Numbered from the stretch's first letter, positions 34,245 to 44,085 are shown. The stretch: 64,000 bases of DNA from an uncultured Muribaculaceae bacterium (GCA_947628305.1 CANQZG010000003.1:62001-126000); one strand, 5' to 3'. A program made the numbers and translations. The notes: a model not told the origin generated them from the letters alone.

Positions 34245-37229
34245 ATGCTAGTATTGACTACTATACTGGCACTCGGGGTGACTGCAATCATGTCACCTGC
34301 TGCCTCCAATATTGAAAAAACGCAGGCGACCATAGAGGTCGCATTAAAAAATATTGCGCCGGAACGTAATCCCATCGGGACGGTCAAGGTCGAAAAGATA
34401 ACAATAGACGACAAGTCTCATAAGGTGAATGTGACATGTAGTGAAAATCTCGCTTATATGTCGTTAACTCCCTCGCAAGTAGAGCGAATAAATTCGATTG
34501 TAAAGGAATCATTACCTGAAACGGCAAAGATGTACAGTATTAAGGTCACATCCAAGGGTTATGACATCAAAGACCTTGCATCCGATGCAAAATTGAAAAT
34601 CAAAGGCCCTACAGAGAGTGAGCGATTCGTGGTGAGGGTGGATGCGCCGAAGTCACCTGATGGACTTGATGGGAGGAACATCGCTTTGTGGCAGAGCCAC
34701 GGGTGGTATTTCGAACCTAAGTTGAACCGATGGGAATGGCAGCGTGCCCGCATTTTTCAGACAGTCGAGGACTTGTATACCCAGAGTTATGTCATGCCGT
34801 TCCTTATGCCCATGCTTGAAAACGCAGGGGCGTACGTTATGTCACCGCGTGAGCGTGATACAAACCTTGTCGAAATTATAGTCGACCCTGACGGAGGTGT
34901 GGCATTTGACGGATATTCAGAGAAAAACGGGAATCATGGTTGGACTGATTCCGGCGTAAAGGGGTTTGCATGGCGTGACAGCGTCATAACCGGCAATGTC
35001 AATCCTTTCAGGGAAGGGACGGCCCGTAAGGTTCAGGTTTCGGAAAAAGGAAAAGCGGAGTCAATTGCCACATGGTCGGCTAAGATTCCACATAACGATG
35101 AATACGCAGTCTATGTGTCATACGTCTCGTTGCCTGAAAGTGCGACTGATGCCGCTTACACCGTTCATACGGCTGCGGGAGACCGTCATTTTAAAATCAA
35201 TCAGAAAATGGGTGGCGGTACATGGATATACCTCGGCCATTTTCCGTTACAGGCGGGGATGCACAAAGTTGTCTCGTTAAATAATTCAGGCAAGGACAAG
35301 AATACTGTTGTCACGGCCGACGCTGTAAAGATTGGCGGAGGCATGGGCAATATCGCCCGTAAGGTGATTACTGAAAAAAATGTAGCTGACAGCATTGATT
35401 TCGAGCCTGTCAGGAGCAATTATCCTCGTTTCACCGAAGGGGCGCGGTACTGGCTTCAATGGGCAGGTGCGCCTGACAGTGTTTACTCACCCAGCAAAGG
35501 GACGAATGATTACACCGACGATTACCGAAGCCGTGGATTGTGGGTGAATTACCTGACAGGAGGTTCCTCGATGTTACCGCAGCGTGAGGGGTTGAGGATT
35601 CCGGTCGATTTGTCTTTCGCTTTTCATTCTGATGCCGGTACTACCCGCAATGACTCGATTATCGGCACATTATCGATATACTGCACGACATCCAATGATT
35701 CCACCGTATTTCCCAACGGCACTCCAAGGCTTGCCTCGCGTCGTTTCACCGACCTTGTCGCCACGACTATTGTCGATGATATACGGGTCAACTATGAACC
35801 GAAGTGGACTCGTCGCGCGATGTGGGATAAAAGTTACTTTGAGGCACGTGTGCCCGAAGTTCCGGCTATGTTGCTCGAACTGCTTTCACATCAGAATTTT
35901 GCCGATATGAAGTATGGCCTTGACCCCACGTTTCGCTTTACTGTCAGCCGTGCGATATATAAAGGGATGTTGAAATTCCTTGCCGAGAGGGATAAACGCC
36001 CATACGTGGTGCAGCCATTGCCTGTAGGTTCGTTTGAAATCGGATGGAACGGGGTAAAGAAAGGGAAATCATCCTATTCGTTGAAATGGGTTGAGACAGC
36101 TGATAAATCAGAGCCTACAGCCACGCCTGATTATTATATCGTATATGAGCGAATCAACGACGGGGCATTCAAAGAGGTCGCCACGGTGAAGAAACCTCGA
36201 TATGATGTCACGGTTTCGGATTCCGATATTCATTCTTACCGTATTGTCGCTGCAAATAATGGCGGTGTCAGCTTTCCATCCGAAACCTTGTCGTTGAAGG
36301 CCGGCGAGGGTGCACCCGACGTGATTATTGTCAACGGTTTCACGCGTGTATCTGGACCTGACACGTTTGATGCAGGTGAAATCGCCGGATTTTATGATAT
36401 GCGGGACCACGGTGTCCCTTATATCAAGGATATAAGTTTTATCGGCTCACAGTTTGAGTTCCGCCGTGAAATCCCGTGGATGGACGATGATGCCGCCGGT
36501 TTTGGAGCGTCAAGGGCCAACTATGAGGATAAGGTCATTGCGGGTAATACGTTTGATTACGTCTATACCCACGGATGTGCCATTGCCGCAGCAGGACGCT
36601 CGTTCGTGTCATCAAGTCTTTCGGCATACGTCGCCGATAAAGGAACTTCCGGAAGCAATATAAAAATCCTTGACTTGATACTTGGCAAACAGAAAGAGAT
36701 AAAGGTGGGAACAGGGGCCTACGGGACTCGTTTCAAGAGTTTCACACCTGAACTGCAATCGGCAATACGCAGCCATGTAGGTCGTGGCGGTAGTGTTTTC
36801 GTGTCAGGTTCGTATGTCGCAACCGACCTTTGGGATAATCCCTATTCGTCAAAAGAGACGGCTGACAAGGACAAGGCTTTCGCAAAGGAAGTCCTTGGGT
36901 ATAACTGGCGTGTAGGACAGGCCTCTGTAACAGGGGATGCCTACGAAGTGCAGTCACGGTTCAAGTCGTTTGACGGTGGGCGTTTCGATTTCTATAACAC
37001 GTTGAATGCCGACAGTTATGCAGTGGAGTCGCCTGACTCGTTCTTTGCCGTAAATCCTGACAAAGGGGCGACAATAATCCGATATGGGGAAAATAACCTG
37101 ATAGCCGGAGTGGCCTGTGACATGGGTGCTTACAAGACGACGGTAATCGGTTTCCCATTTGAGGCGATAAAGGGAGCTAATTCCCGCGACATATTAATGA
37201 AACAGATTCTTAATTTCTTATCGAAATGA
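34245..37229 (+). CDS. Amidase_3-like protein with golvesin-type insert ('xanthan lyase')
   Basis: 994 residues from the ATG at 34245. An N-terminal hydrophobic segment (MLVLTTILALGVTAIMSPAAS) is a signal peptide. Such proteins are often labelled xanthan lyase or golvesin-domain proteins. The zinc-amidase pattern can be read in two pieces: QSHGW (H152), TVEDLY (E175), LENAGAYVMSPRERD, then after a ~220-residue insert SFAFHSDAG (H461) and PAMLLELLSHQNFAD (E545). These match the H-E-H-E residues of N-acetylmuramoyl-L-alanine amidases (Amidase_3). The insert (about 215-430) looks golvesin-like. A fibronectin-type domain (about 600-680) and a C-terminal flavodoxin-like domain follow. It likely trims peptides from peptidoglycan fragments. 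First gene of the operon. Confidence 0.75.
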   Translation: MLVLTTILALGVTAIMSPAASNIEKTQATIEVALKNIAPERNPIGTVKVEKITIDDKSHKVNVTCSENLAYMSLTPSQVERINSIVKESLPETAKMYSIKVTSKGYDIKDLASDAKLKIKGPTESERFVVRVDAPKSPDGLDGRNIALWQSHGWYFEPKLNRWEWQRARIFQTVEDLYTQSYVMPFLMPMLENAGAYVMSPRERDTNLVEIIVDPDGGVAFDGYSEKNGNHGWTDSGVKGFAWRDSVITGNVNPFREGTARKVQVSEKGKAESIATWSAKIPHNDEYAVYVSYVSLPESATDAAYTVHTAAGDRHFKINQKMGGGTWIYLGHFPLQAGMHKVVSLNNSGKDKNTVVTADAVKIGGGMGNIARKVITEKNVADSIDFEPVRSNYPRFTEGARYWLQWAGAPDSVYSPSKGTNDYTDDYRSRGLWVNYLTGGSSMLPQREGLRIPVDLSFAFHSDAGTTRNDSIIGTLSIYCTTSNDSTVFPNGTPRLASRRFTDLVATTIVDDIRVNYEPKWTRRAMWDKSYFEARVPEVPAMLLELLSHQNFADMKYGLDPTFRFTVSRAIYKGMLKFLAERDKRPYVVQPLPVGSFEIGWNGVKKGKSSYSLKWVETADKSEPTATPDYYIVYERINDGAFKEVATVKKPRYDVTVSDSDIHSYRIVAANNGGVSFPSETLSLKAGEGAPDVIIVNGFTRVSGPDTFDAGEIAGFYDMRDHGVPYIKDISFIGSQFEFRREIPWMDDDAAGFGASRANYEDKVIAGNTFDYVYTHGCAIAAAGRSFVSSSLSAYVADKGTSGSNIKILDLILGKQKEIKVGTGAYGTRFKSFTPELQSAIRSHVGRGGSVFVSGSYVATDLWDNPYSSKETADKDKAFAKEVLGYNWRVGQASVTGDAYEVQSRFKSFDGGRFDFYNTLNADSYAVESPDSFFAVNPDKGATIIRYGENNLIAGVACDMGAYKTTVIGFPFEAIKGANSRDILMKQILNFLSK

Positions 37230-38692
37230 AAATGATAGATTGTTTCCTCCAGTGGGGAGGATTTGAAAATACAGAAGCAACCGTCGCAGAGTTAAAAGCG
37301 TCGGGGGTGGTTAATGATATTTATATATTGGCGTTGTCTCCGATTGACAGGATACCCGATGGATGCCGTCGGGTGATAGATATTGATTCGTTACGCAGCA
37401 CCTCCACGGTAAAGAAAATTGCTGAATCGGCCAATGCTGAATATACATTGCTCTATACGGGAAAAAATCATCTCCGGCCCGGTTATCTGGCATTGTGCCG
37501 AATGACGAGAATCGCTGATGACAGTCATGCCGGAATGGTGTACGCCGATTATTATGCCGTTAAAGAGGGTCGTTCCGTGCCATCGCCTGTCATCGATTGC
37601 CAGGAGGGGTCGCTGCGAGACGATTTTGATTTCGGCACATTATTGATGTTTGACACTGCCGTATTGAAGGAAGCGGTTGCGGGAATGGATGCTGATTACA
37701 ATGCTGCCGGATTATATGATTTGCGTTTACGTGTTCAACGGCTCGCTCCCATTGTGCATATAAACGAATATCTTTATTCCGATGTGGAAACCGATAACCG
37801 AGCCACAGGTGAGAAAATATTCGACTATGTCGACCCGAAGAACCGTGGCGTTCAAATCGAGATGGAAAAGGCGTGCACGGCTCATCTTAAGGCCGTTGGG
37901 GCATATCTTGAACCTAAATTCAAGGATATAGAGTTTAATGCCGGGAATTTTGAGAACGAGGCATCGGTCATTATCCCGGTGCGCAACCGTATACGCACCA
38001 TAAAGGATGCGATACGCAGCGTGCTCTCACAGAAAACGTCATTCCCGTTTAATCTCATCATAATTGACAACCATAGCACCGACGGGACAACCGAAGCGAT
38101 TGATGAATTCACGTCAGACCCGCGTGTCGTTCATCTTGTCCCCGAACGTGATGACCTTGGAATCGGCGGGTGCTGGAATCTCGGTGTCAATGACCCGCGT
38201 TGCGGCAAGTTTGCCGTACAGCTTGACAGTGACGATGTATACAGCGATGAACACACATTGGAAAAGATTGTCAAGGCGTTTTATGAACAGAATTGCGCGA
38301 TGATTGTGGGTACTTACATGTTGACCGACATCGATATGAATCCGATTCCGCCGGGCGTAATCGACCATAAGGAATGGACTCCAGACAACGGGCGGAACAA
38401 TGCATTGCGTATCAATGGCCTTGGTGCACCGCGTGCGTTCTATACACCGATGTTGCGTGAGATACATGTTCCCAATACATCCTACGGAGAAGATTATGCC
38501 TTGGGACTTTATTTTTCACGTGAGCATCGCATCGGCCGTATATATGATGTATTGTATTATTGCCGTCGTTGGGATGACAATTCCGATGCCGCGCTTGACA
38601 GGGTTAAAATGAACGGTCATAATTTATACAAAGACCGTATACGTACATGGGAACTTCAGGCGCGTAAACGCTTAAACGAGAGTGAACGATGA
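37226..38692 (+). CDS. Two-domain family 2 glycosyltransferase
   Basis: 488 residues, no signal peptide or membrane segment. The C-terminal half (about 245-480) is a clear GT-A enzyme: EASVIIPVRNRIRTIKDAIRSVLSQ, IIDNHSTDGTTEAID, a DSDD metal motif in FAVQLDSDDVYSD, and YGEDYALGLYFSREH. The N-terminal half (1-235) looks like a diverged copy of the same fold (AEYTLLYTGKNHLRPGYLALCRM, MVYADYYAVKEG) without a clear DxD. Its ATG overlaps the preceding stop by four bases and its own stop overlaps the next start. Why a glycosyltransferase belongs to a peptidoglycan-salvage operon is not clear; a recycling-linked glycan step or regulatory role is conceivable. Confidence 0.82.
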   Translation: MKMIDCFLQWGGFENTEATVAELKASGVVNDIYILALSPIDRIPDGCRRVIDIDSLRSTSTVKKIAESANAEYTLLYTGKNHLRPGYLALCRMTRIADDSHAGMVYADYYAVKEGRSVPSPVIDCQEGSLRDDFDFGTLLMFDTAVLKEAVAGMDADYNAAGLYDLRLRVQRLAPIVHINEYLYSDVETDNRATGEKIFDYVDPKNRGVQIEMEKACTAHLKAVGAYLEPKFKDIEFNAGNFENEASVIIPVRNRIRTIKDAIRSVLSQKTSFPFNLIIIDNHSTDGTTEAIDEFTSDPRVVHLVPERDDLGIGGCWNLGVNDPRCGKFAVQLDSDDVYSDEHTLEKIVKAFYEQNCAMIVGTYMLTDIDMNPIPPGVIDHKEWTPDNGRNNALRINGLGAPRAFYTPMLREIHVPNTSYGEDYALGLYFSREHRIGRIYDVLYYCRRWDDNSDAALDRVKMNGHNLYKDRIRTWELQARKRLNESER

Positions 38693-40968
38693 GGATATGG
38701 ATGGGGTTTGACCGTGCGTCGGTCGAGGATTTGTTGGCCGGTCAGTTGAAGAACTGGCAGCTTGCAGCTGATAATTACAAGGCGTTGGAGCATGTAAAGG
38801 TGAAACATATCGACCTTGACGGCTGGGATGTCAAGGTGCAGTATAACCCAGCACGCATCGTCTCGACCGGGGCCAAGGTCGATTCCGCCACTATCAAGGA
38901 ACGCCCGTGTTTCCTATGTAATGAAAACCGACCCAAAGACCAGCGGGGAATCCCGACGCGTGGATGTTACACGGTCTTGGTTAATCCCTTCCCGATATTT
39001 CCCAGGCATTTTACAATCCCGGCAAACTCTCATGTTCCGCAGGAAATACGTGGCCGAGTCGTTGACATGGTGGCGTTGGCCGCGACGATGGACGGTTATA
39101 CTGTTTTCTATAATGGACCTAAATGTGGTGCGTCCGCTCCCGACCATCAGCATTTCCAGGCCGGGAATTCCGACTTTTTGACTATATGGGACGCTCTTGA
39201 CAGTGCTCATCTTGAGGTTGTCGGTAAATTCAGTGCGTCTACGATTTATATGTCTCACGATTTCCCGTTGAACTGTTTTGTCATAGAGTCAGAAGAACCG
39301 GGTGATTGCGGGTTATTGTTTGATTATATATGCTCGGCGTTGGCATACGATGACCCAGAACCGGCGGTGAATATCCTTTGCCGGGTTGATGACGGTCACA
39401 TCAGGATGATAGTGATACCGCGTAAGCGGCATCGTCCCTCTTTCTATGGCACAGGAGTGGGGCAGATGTTGATAAGTCCTGCTTCGGTTGACCTCGGAGG
39501 GGTAATCATCACACCCCGTGAAGAAGATTTTCATCGGATTGATGCCGATACCATCCGAAGCATACTTGATGATACTGTGTTAAGTAAACGGCAAATGCGT
39601 CTTGTCGCTGTTGAGGTGAAAGAACGGCTGCGCGATGAGCCGGTCGTGAAAGTTGGTGTTATGGCTTCATCAAGAATCGATTTTCAACTCGATGGCGTTT
39701 ATGTCGGCCCTGACGGCAATCTTGTCAGCGGGCCGATGTCGGTGGATATGTCGGCTGACGGTCAAGGCATCTTATCGGACGGGGTTAGATATGAACGTAT
39801 AAAATTCGCCCCTGTCAATGATGACTGTACATTTGAATTGAAAAATGTCACGATTGGTGTGAATTTCCATTGGGAGCGGAAGGAAAACCAACGCTTCAGG
39901 GGGGCGTTATCGTTTATAATTTCCGATGGAAAACTTACTGCGGTGAATGAAATCGGAATCGAGGAATATCTCGTTAGTGTGATTTCATCGGAGATGAGCG
40001 CTAACGCCTCTCTTGAACTATTGAAGGCTCATGCGGTCATTTCGCGAAGCTGGGTGCTGAAGCAGGTGGATAATCGCAGGAAACAGGAGTCGGTCACACA
40101 TATCGCTGACCGCCCGGGAGAGCATATACAATGGTATGACCACGATGACCATGCCGATTTTGATGTGTGTGCCGATGACCATTGCCAACGGTATCAGGGA
40201 ATCACGCGTGCAACCACCCCCAAGGTCAGGGAGGCGGTAGAGGCGACACGGGCGATGGTGCTGACCTACGGTGATGATGAACATTATGACATCTGTGACG
40301 CCCGTTTCTCCAAGTGCTGCGGAGGAGTGTTCGAGGAATTTGAGAATTGTTGGGAGCCTGTACATCATTCCTATCTTGAGGCTCGTCGTGACAGTGACAA
40401 CGAGAATGATTATCCCGATCTGACAATAGAGGAGAATGCCGAGAAGTGGATTTTGTCTCGCCCCGAGGCGTTCTGTAATACCGATGACAATGCGGTGCTT
40501 TCCCAGGTGTTGAATAATTATGACCGCGAGACTGCCGATTTTTATCGTTGGAGGGTCGAATATACACGGGAAGAACTTGCAACTCTTGTCAAGAGCCGAA
40601 GCGGTATCGATTTTGGTGTCATTAAAGACCTTGTTCCAATCGAGCGGGGCACTTCGGGACGACTTGTGAGATTAAAGATTGTAGGCACTAAATTGTCACT
40701 TGTCATTGGTAAGGAATTGGAAATTAGAAAATTCCTGTCTCCGAGTCATCTGTATAGTTCGGCATTTGTTGTCGAGCGTATTAATATCGATGCCGACGGA
40801 GTCCCTGAACGTATAGTGCTTCATGGCGCAGGTTGGGGGCATGGCGTAGGTCTGTGCCAAATCGGGGCCGCCGTCATGGGGGCAAAAGGTTACGATTGGA
40901 AAGCAATCTTGTTGCATTATTTTGTAAACGCTGAAATCAGAACATTCTACTGGCATGAACAACATTAA
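38689..40968 (+). CDS. DUF4922 (HIT-like) and SpoIID/LytB fusion protein
   Basis: 759 residues with no signal peptide. The N-terminal ~310 residues are DUF4922, a HIT/GalT-like fold: RPCFLCNENRPKDQRG, NPFPIFPRHFTIP, and the histidine motif PDHQHFQAG near 151-159, as in sugar-nucleotide phosphorylases. From about 325 a SpoIID/LytB region follows: VKVGVMASSRIDFQL, then IGIEEYLVSVISSEMSANAS with the catalytic Glu of SpoIID at about 435, AVISRSWVL, and the conserved end GWGHGVGLCQIGA. SpoIID is a lytic transglycosylase that cuts peptide-free glycan strands, normally outside the cytoplasm, so the lack of a visible export signal is odd. Overlaps its neighbours by 4 and 14 bases. Confidence 0.85.
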   Translation: MRIWMGFDRASVEDLLAGQLKNWQLAADNYKALEHVKVKHIDLDGWDVKVQYNPARIVSTGAKVDSATIKERPCFLCNENRPKDQRGIPTRGCYTVLVNPFPIFPRHFTIPANSHVPQEIRGRVVDMVALAATMDGYTVFYNGPKCGASAPDHQHFQAGNSDFLTIWDALDSAHLEVVGKFSASTIYMSHDFPLNCFVIESEEPGDCGLLFDYICSALAYDDPEPAVNILCRVDDGHIRMIVIPRKRHRPSFYGTGVGQMLISPASVDLGGVIITPREEDFHRIDADTIRSILDDTVLSKRQMRLVAVEVKERLRDEPVVKVGVMASSRIDFQLDGVYVGPDGNLVSGPMSVDMSADGQGILSDGVRYERIKFAPVNDDCTFELKNVTIGVNFHWERKENQRFRGALSFIISDGKLTAVNEIGIEEYLVSVISSEMSANASLELLKAHAVISRSWVLKQVDNRRKQESVTHIADRPGEHIQWYDHDDHADFDVCADDHCQRYQGITRATTPKVREAVEATRAMVLTYGDDEHYDICDARFSKCCGGVFEEFENCWEPVHHSYLEARRDSDNENDYPDLTIEENAEKWILSRPEAFCNTDDNAVLSQVLNNYDRETADFYRWRVEYTREELATLVKSRSGIDFGVIKDLVPIERGTSGRLVRLKIVGTKLSLVIGKELEIRKFLSPSHLYSSAFVVERINIDADGVPERIVLHGAGWGHGVGLCQIGAAVMGAKGYDWKAILLHYFVNAEIRTFYWHEQH

Positions 40969-42862
40969 GAAACGCTCTCCATGGGCATGGATTCCGACAT
41001 TATATTTCGCACAGGGATTGCCATACGTTGCGGTTATGACAATTTCGGTCATAATGTACAAACGGCTCGGTATTTCCAATACCGACATCGCATTATATAC
41101 AGGATGGCTCTACCTGCCTTGGGTAATCAAGCCATTCTGGAGTCCGTTTGTCGATATTATAAAGACCAAACGTTGGTGGACGTTGACAATGCAGTGGGCC
41201 ATTGCTTTTGCACTTGCCGGAATCGCGTTTACGATTCCTACGCCGTTCTTTTTTCAATTGACACTCGCGATATTCTGGATTGTCGGTTTCACATCGGCCA
41301 CACATGACATCGCCGCCGATGGTTTCTATATGCTGGCATTGAGTGAGCATGAGCAATCGTTGTATGTGGGAATCCGTTCTACGTTTTACCGTGTCGCGAC
41401 TGTTGCCGGACAGGGTATTCTCGTGATTATCGCAGGATTAATTGAGACCAATTCGGGATTGCCGCCTATGCAGCTGACTGTCAATGCCGACCCTACGGCC
41501 GGATGGACGGCCGCCAATCTGGACGGAATAACGGCCACTGAAGCCGATTTGCAAGGTGAGATGCAATTCTTGTCTCCTTCGGTTGTGAAAGTCTCGACAT
41601 CCGCACCTGAAATGGTCACATTGAATATCGCGGGTCAAGACTCGGTTGTACCGTTCAGGCGTTATGTCTCGATTATGCGTGATTCGGTCAGGTGTTTAAA
41701 TGAGAAAAACGGTTTTGTTAAGGCTGAAAAAGATAATGTCGTTGCTACATCAGGGAACCCGTCGGAAGATGGGCCGGGAGCTTTTACTGCATGGGTCAGA
41801 GATAATTTCGGAGAAAAACGTGAGCCGGTGACGGCTAAGAACAATAACATAGCGGTCATTGGATTGCGGTTGAACAAAAAACCGGCCCAAGGTGAGACAG
41901 TCGTCCTTAACGTGACACATAAAAGTGGCGACCGAAGTATCAAACTTGAACAGAACTTGTTATCAACTCGATTTGAGTTCAATGAGCATAATTGGGACAA
42001 GACCGCCTACCTGTTCTATGAAGTCGACCACAAATTGTCGTCGGCGGTGACAGCGACGTTTGAAGGTGCGTCAGGCAATATACCCATGGCGTGGCTGACA
42101 GTGTTCGCGGTGCTCTCGGCGTTTTTCTTCATCGTTGCGCTTTATCACGGGTGGGCCTTGCCACAACCAGCGTCTGACGGTCATAATGAAGCCGGAAATA
42201 CAGCGTCGGGAATCATCAGGGAGTTCTTTGAGACATTCAAGTCATTTTTCCAAAAGAAACAGATATGGGTCGCTGTCGCGTTCATGTTGCTTTATCGTCT
42301 CCCTGAGGCGCAGCTTGTAAAATTGATTAATCCATTCCTGCTTGACCCTGTTGATAAAGGCGGCCTTGGCTTGACTACCGGCGAGGTCGGTATTGTATAT
42401 GGTACTGTCGGTATCATCGGATTGACTATCGGAGGTATTATCGGTGGCATGATGGCTGCACGCGGAGGGTTAAGGAAATGGCTTTGGCCGATGGCTTGGT
42501 CTATGTCGTTGACATGCCTGACGTTTGTCTATCTTAGTTATGCCCAGGACTGTTCATTGTTTGTGATTAATGTGTGTGTCTTTATCGAGCAGTTCGGATA
42601 TGGTTTCGGCTTTACGGCCTATATGCTGTACCTCATATATTTTTCAGAGGGACGGCACAAGACCGCCCATTACGCTATCTGTACCGGGTTCATGGCTCTT
42701 GGTATGATGTTGCCGGGTATGGCCGCCGGTTGGTTACAGGAAACAATCGGTTACCGTCACTTTTTTGTGTGGACAATGATATGTTGTGCCGCGACTATTG
42801 GCGTGTGCGCCTTTATTAAGATTGACCCTAATTTCGGGCGTAAGAAAATCGAAAAACAATGA
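40955..42862 (+). CDS. AmpG-like MFS muropeptide permease with large insert
   Basis: 635 residues. N-terminal half resembles AmpG/MFS: WIPTLYFAQGLPYVAVMTISVIMYKRLGIS, WLYLPWVIKPFWSPFVDI, SATHDIAADGFYMLAL, with about five membrane helices to residue 163. A soluble, beta-rich segment of about 210 residues (165-375, including Ser/Thr/Val-rich stretches) is then inserted, followed by the remaining helices (GLGLTTGEVGIVYGTVGIIGLTIGGIIGG, etc.). AmpG carries anhydro-muropeptides into the cytosol. The insert would lie in the periplasm if it joins helices 5 and 6 as placed here; this placement is inferred from hydrophobicity. Overlaps the SpoIID fusion by 14 bases and namZ by four. Confidence 0.85.
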   Translation: MNNIKKRSPWAWIPTLYFAQGLPYVAVMTISVIMYKRLGISNTDIALYTGWLYLPWVIKPFWSPFVDIIKTKRWWTLTMQWAIAFALAGIAFTIPTPFFFQLTLAIFWIVGFTSATHDIAADGFYMLALSEHEQSLYVGIRSTFYRVATVAGQGILVIIAGLIETNSGLPPMQLTVNADPTAGWTAANLDGITATEADLQGEMQFLSPSVVKVSTSAPEMVTLNIAGQDSVVPFRRYVSIMRDSVRCLNEKNGFVKAEKDNVVATSGNPSEDGPGAFTAWVRDNFGEKREPVTAKNNNIAVIGLRLNKKPAQGETVVLNVTHKSGDRSIKLEQNLLSTRFEFNEHNWDKTAYLFYEVDHKLSSAVTATFEGASGNIPMAWLTVFAVLSAFFFIVALYHGWALPQPASDGHNEAGNTASGIIREFFETFKSFFQKKQIWVAVAFMLLYRLPEAQLVKLINPFLLDPVDKGGLGLTTGEVGIVYGTVGIIGLTIGGIIGGMMAARGGLRKWLWPMAWSMSLTCLTFVYLSYAQDCSLFVINVCVFIEQFGYGFGFTAYMLYLIYFSEGRHKTAHYAICTGFMALGMMLPGMAAGWLQETIGYRHFFVWTMICCAATIGVCAFIKIDPNFGRKKIEKQ

Positions 42863-44085
42863 GGAAAATAATTCTGATAATAGCCATTATATTGTCATTC
42901 GATATATCGGCGCGTGTAAAACCCGGCATTGAGGTGCTTCGTGACAATGGTTTCAAGGAACTGCAGGGGAAGCGTGTGGGATTGATTACCAACCCGTCAG
43001 GTGTCGATAACGGACTCCGTTCGACAATCGATATATTGCATGAGGCTCTGGGTGTTAAACTGACGGCTTTATATTCACCCGAACATGGAGTGCGCGGAGA
43101 TGTCCATGCCGGAGACAAGGTTGACAACTATGTCGACCCTGCCACAGGGGTTCCGGTGTATTCAATATATGGTAAGACACTTCGTCCCACGGCCGATATG
43201 CTTAAGGATGTAGATGTGTTGGTGTATGATATTCAGGATAACGGTTGCCGTTCCTATACGTTTATCTCGACAATGGGTGTCGCCATGGATGCGTGCGCCG
43301 AGTATGGTAAGGAGTTCATGGTTCTTGACCGACCTAATCCTGTAGGAGGGAATAAGGTTGAGGGAAACCTTGTCGAGGACTCGTGTGTGTCATTCGTGAG
43401 CCGTTTCCCCATACCTTATCTCTATGGGTTCACCCCGGGGGAACTTGCCCGTTATTTAAACGGTGAAAATCTGCTTGATGGTAAGAAGAAGGTAAAACTG
43501 ACGGTGATTCCGATGGATGGTTGGAGGCGAGACATGTCGTTTGCCGAGACCGGGATGCCATGGGTGTTGCCTTCTCCTCATATACCTACGCCGGAGGCTG
43601 CTGTGCTGTATCCTGTTTCGGGCATTCTCGGTGAGCTTGAATACATGTCAATAGGGGTAGGGTACACGATGCCGTTCAAGCTGTTCTGTGCCCCTTGGGT
43701 CAATGCCGATTCTCTGTGTGTCCGCATGAATGCGTTGCAGCTCCCCGGTATGAATTTCCGTCCGATTCACATCAAGCCGTTTTATTCGATGTTCAAGGGC
43801 GAGAATATCCAGGGAATAGAGGTGTATGTGACCGATATTGAGAAAGCGCCATTGTCGCTGACACAGTTTTATGTTATGCAGGAGTTGGCCGACATGTATC
43901 CCGCGCACCGGGCGTTTGATGTCGCCCCAGTCGCACGTCAGAAAATGTTTGACAAGGTGACCGGCTCACGAGAGATAAGGCGACGCTTCATGCGTGATTA
44001 TCGGGTGAGTGATATCCTTGATTATTGGAACAAGGATGTTGATAAATTCATCGCTGACAAACAGAAATATCATCTATATAAATAG
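42859..44085 (+). CDS. namZ: Exo-beta-N-acetylmuramidase NamZ (DUF1343, GH171)
   Basis: 408 residues with signal peptide MRKIILIIAIILSFDISA. DUF1343/NamZ blocks: GKRVGLITNPSGVD, ALYSPEHGVRGDVHAGDKV, YSIYGKTLRPTADMLKDVDVLVYDIQDNGCRSYTFISTM, FMVLDRPNPVGG, and PWVLPSPHIPTPEAAVLYP. Characterised NamZ enzymes release MurNAc from the non-reducing ends of peptidoglycan glycans. That suits its place directly after an AmpG-like permease and ahead of MurNAc uptake and catabolism genes. Exported to the periplasm. The next gene begins five bases after its stop. Confidence 0.92.
   Translation: MRKIILIIAIILSFDISARVKPGIEVLRDNGFKELQGKRVGLITNPSGVDNGLRSTIDILHEALGVKLTALYSPEHGVRGDVHAGDKVDNYVDPATGVPVYSIYGKTLRPTADMLKDVDVLVYDIQDNGCRSYTFISTMGVAMDACAEYGKEFMVLDRPNPVGGNKVEGNLVEDSCVSFVSRFPIPYLYGFTPGELARYLNGENLLDGKKKVKLTVIPMDGWRRDMSFAETGMPWVLPSPHIPTPEAAVLYPVSGILGELEYMSIGVGYTMPFKLFCAPWVNADSLCVRMNALQLPGMNFRPIHIKPFYSMFKGENIQGIEVYVTDIEKAPLSLTQFYVMQELADMYPAHRAFDVAPVARQKMFDKVTGSREIRRRFMRDYRVSDILDYWNKDVDKFIADKQKYHLYK

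Noticed and set aside
34245-37229. Assignment as xanthan lyase.
   Set aside because: No polysaccharide-lyase context; the readable catalytic pattern is that of a zinc amidase and the operon is for peptidoglycan salvage.
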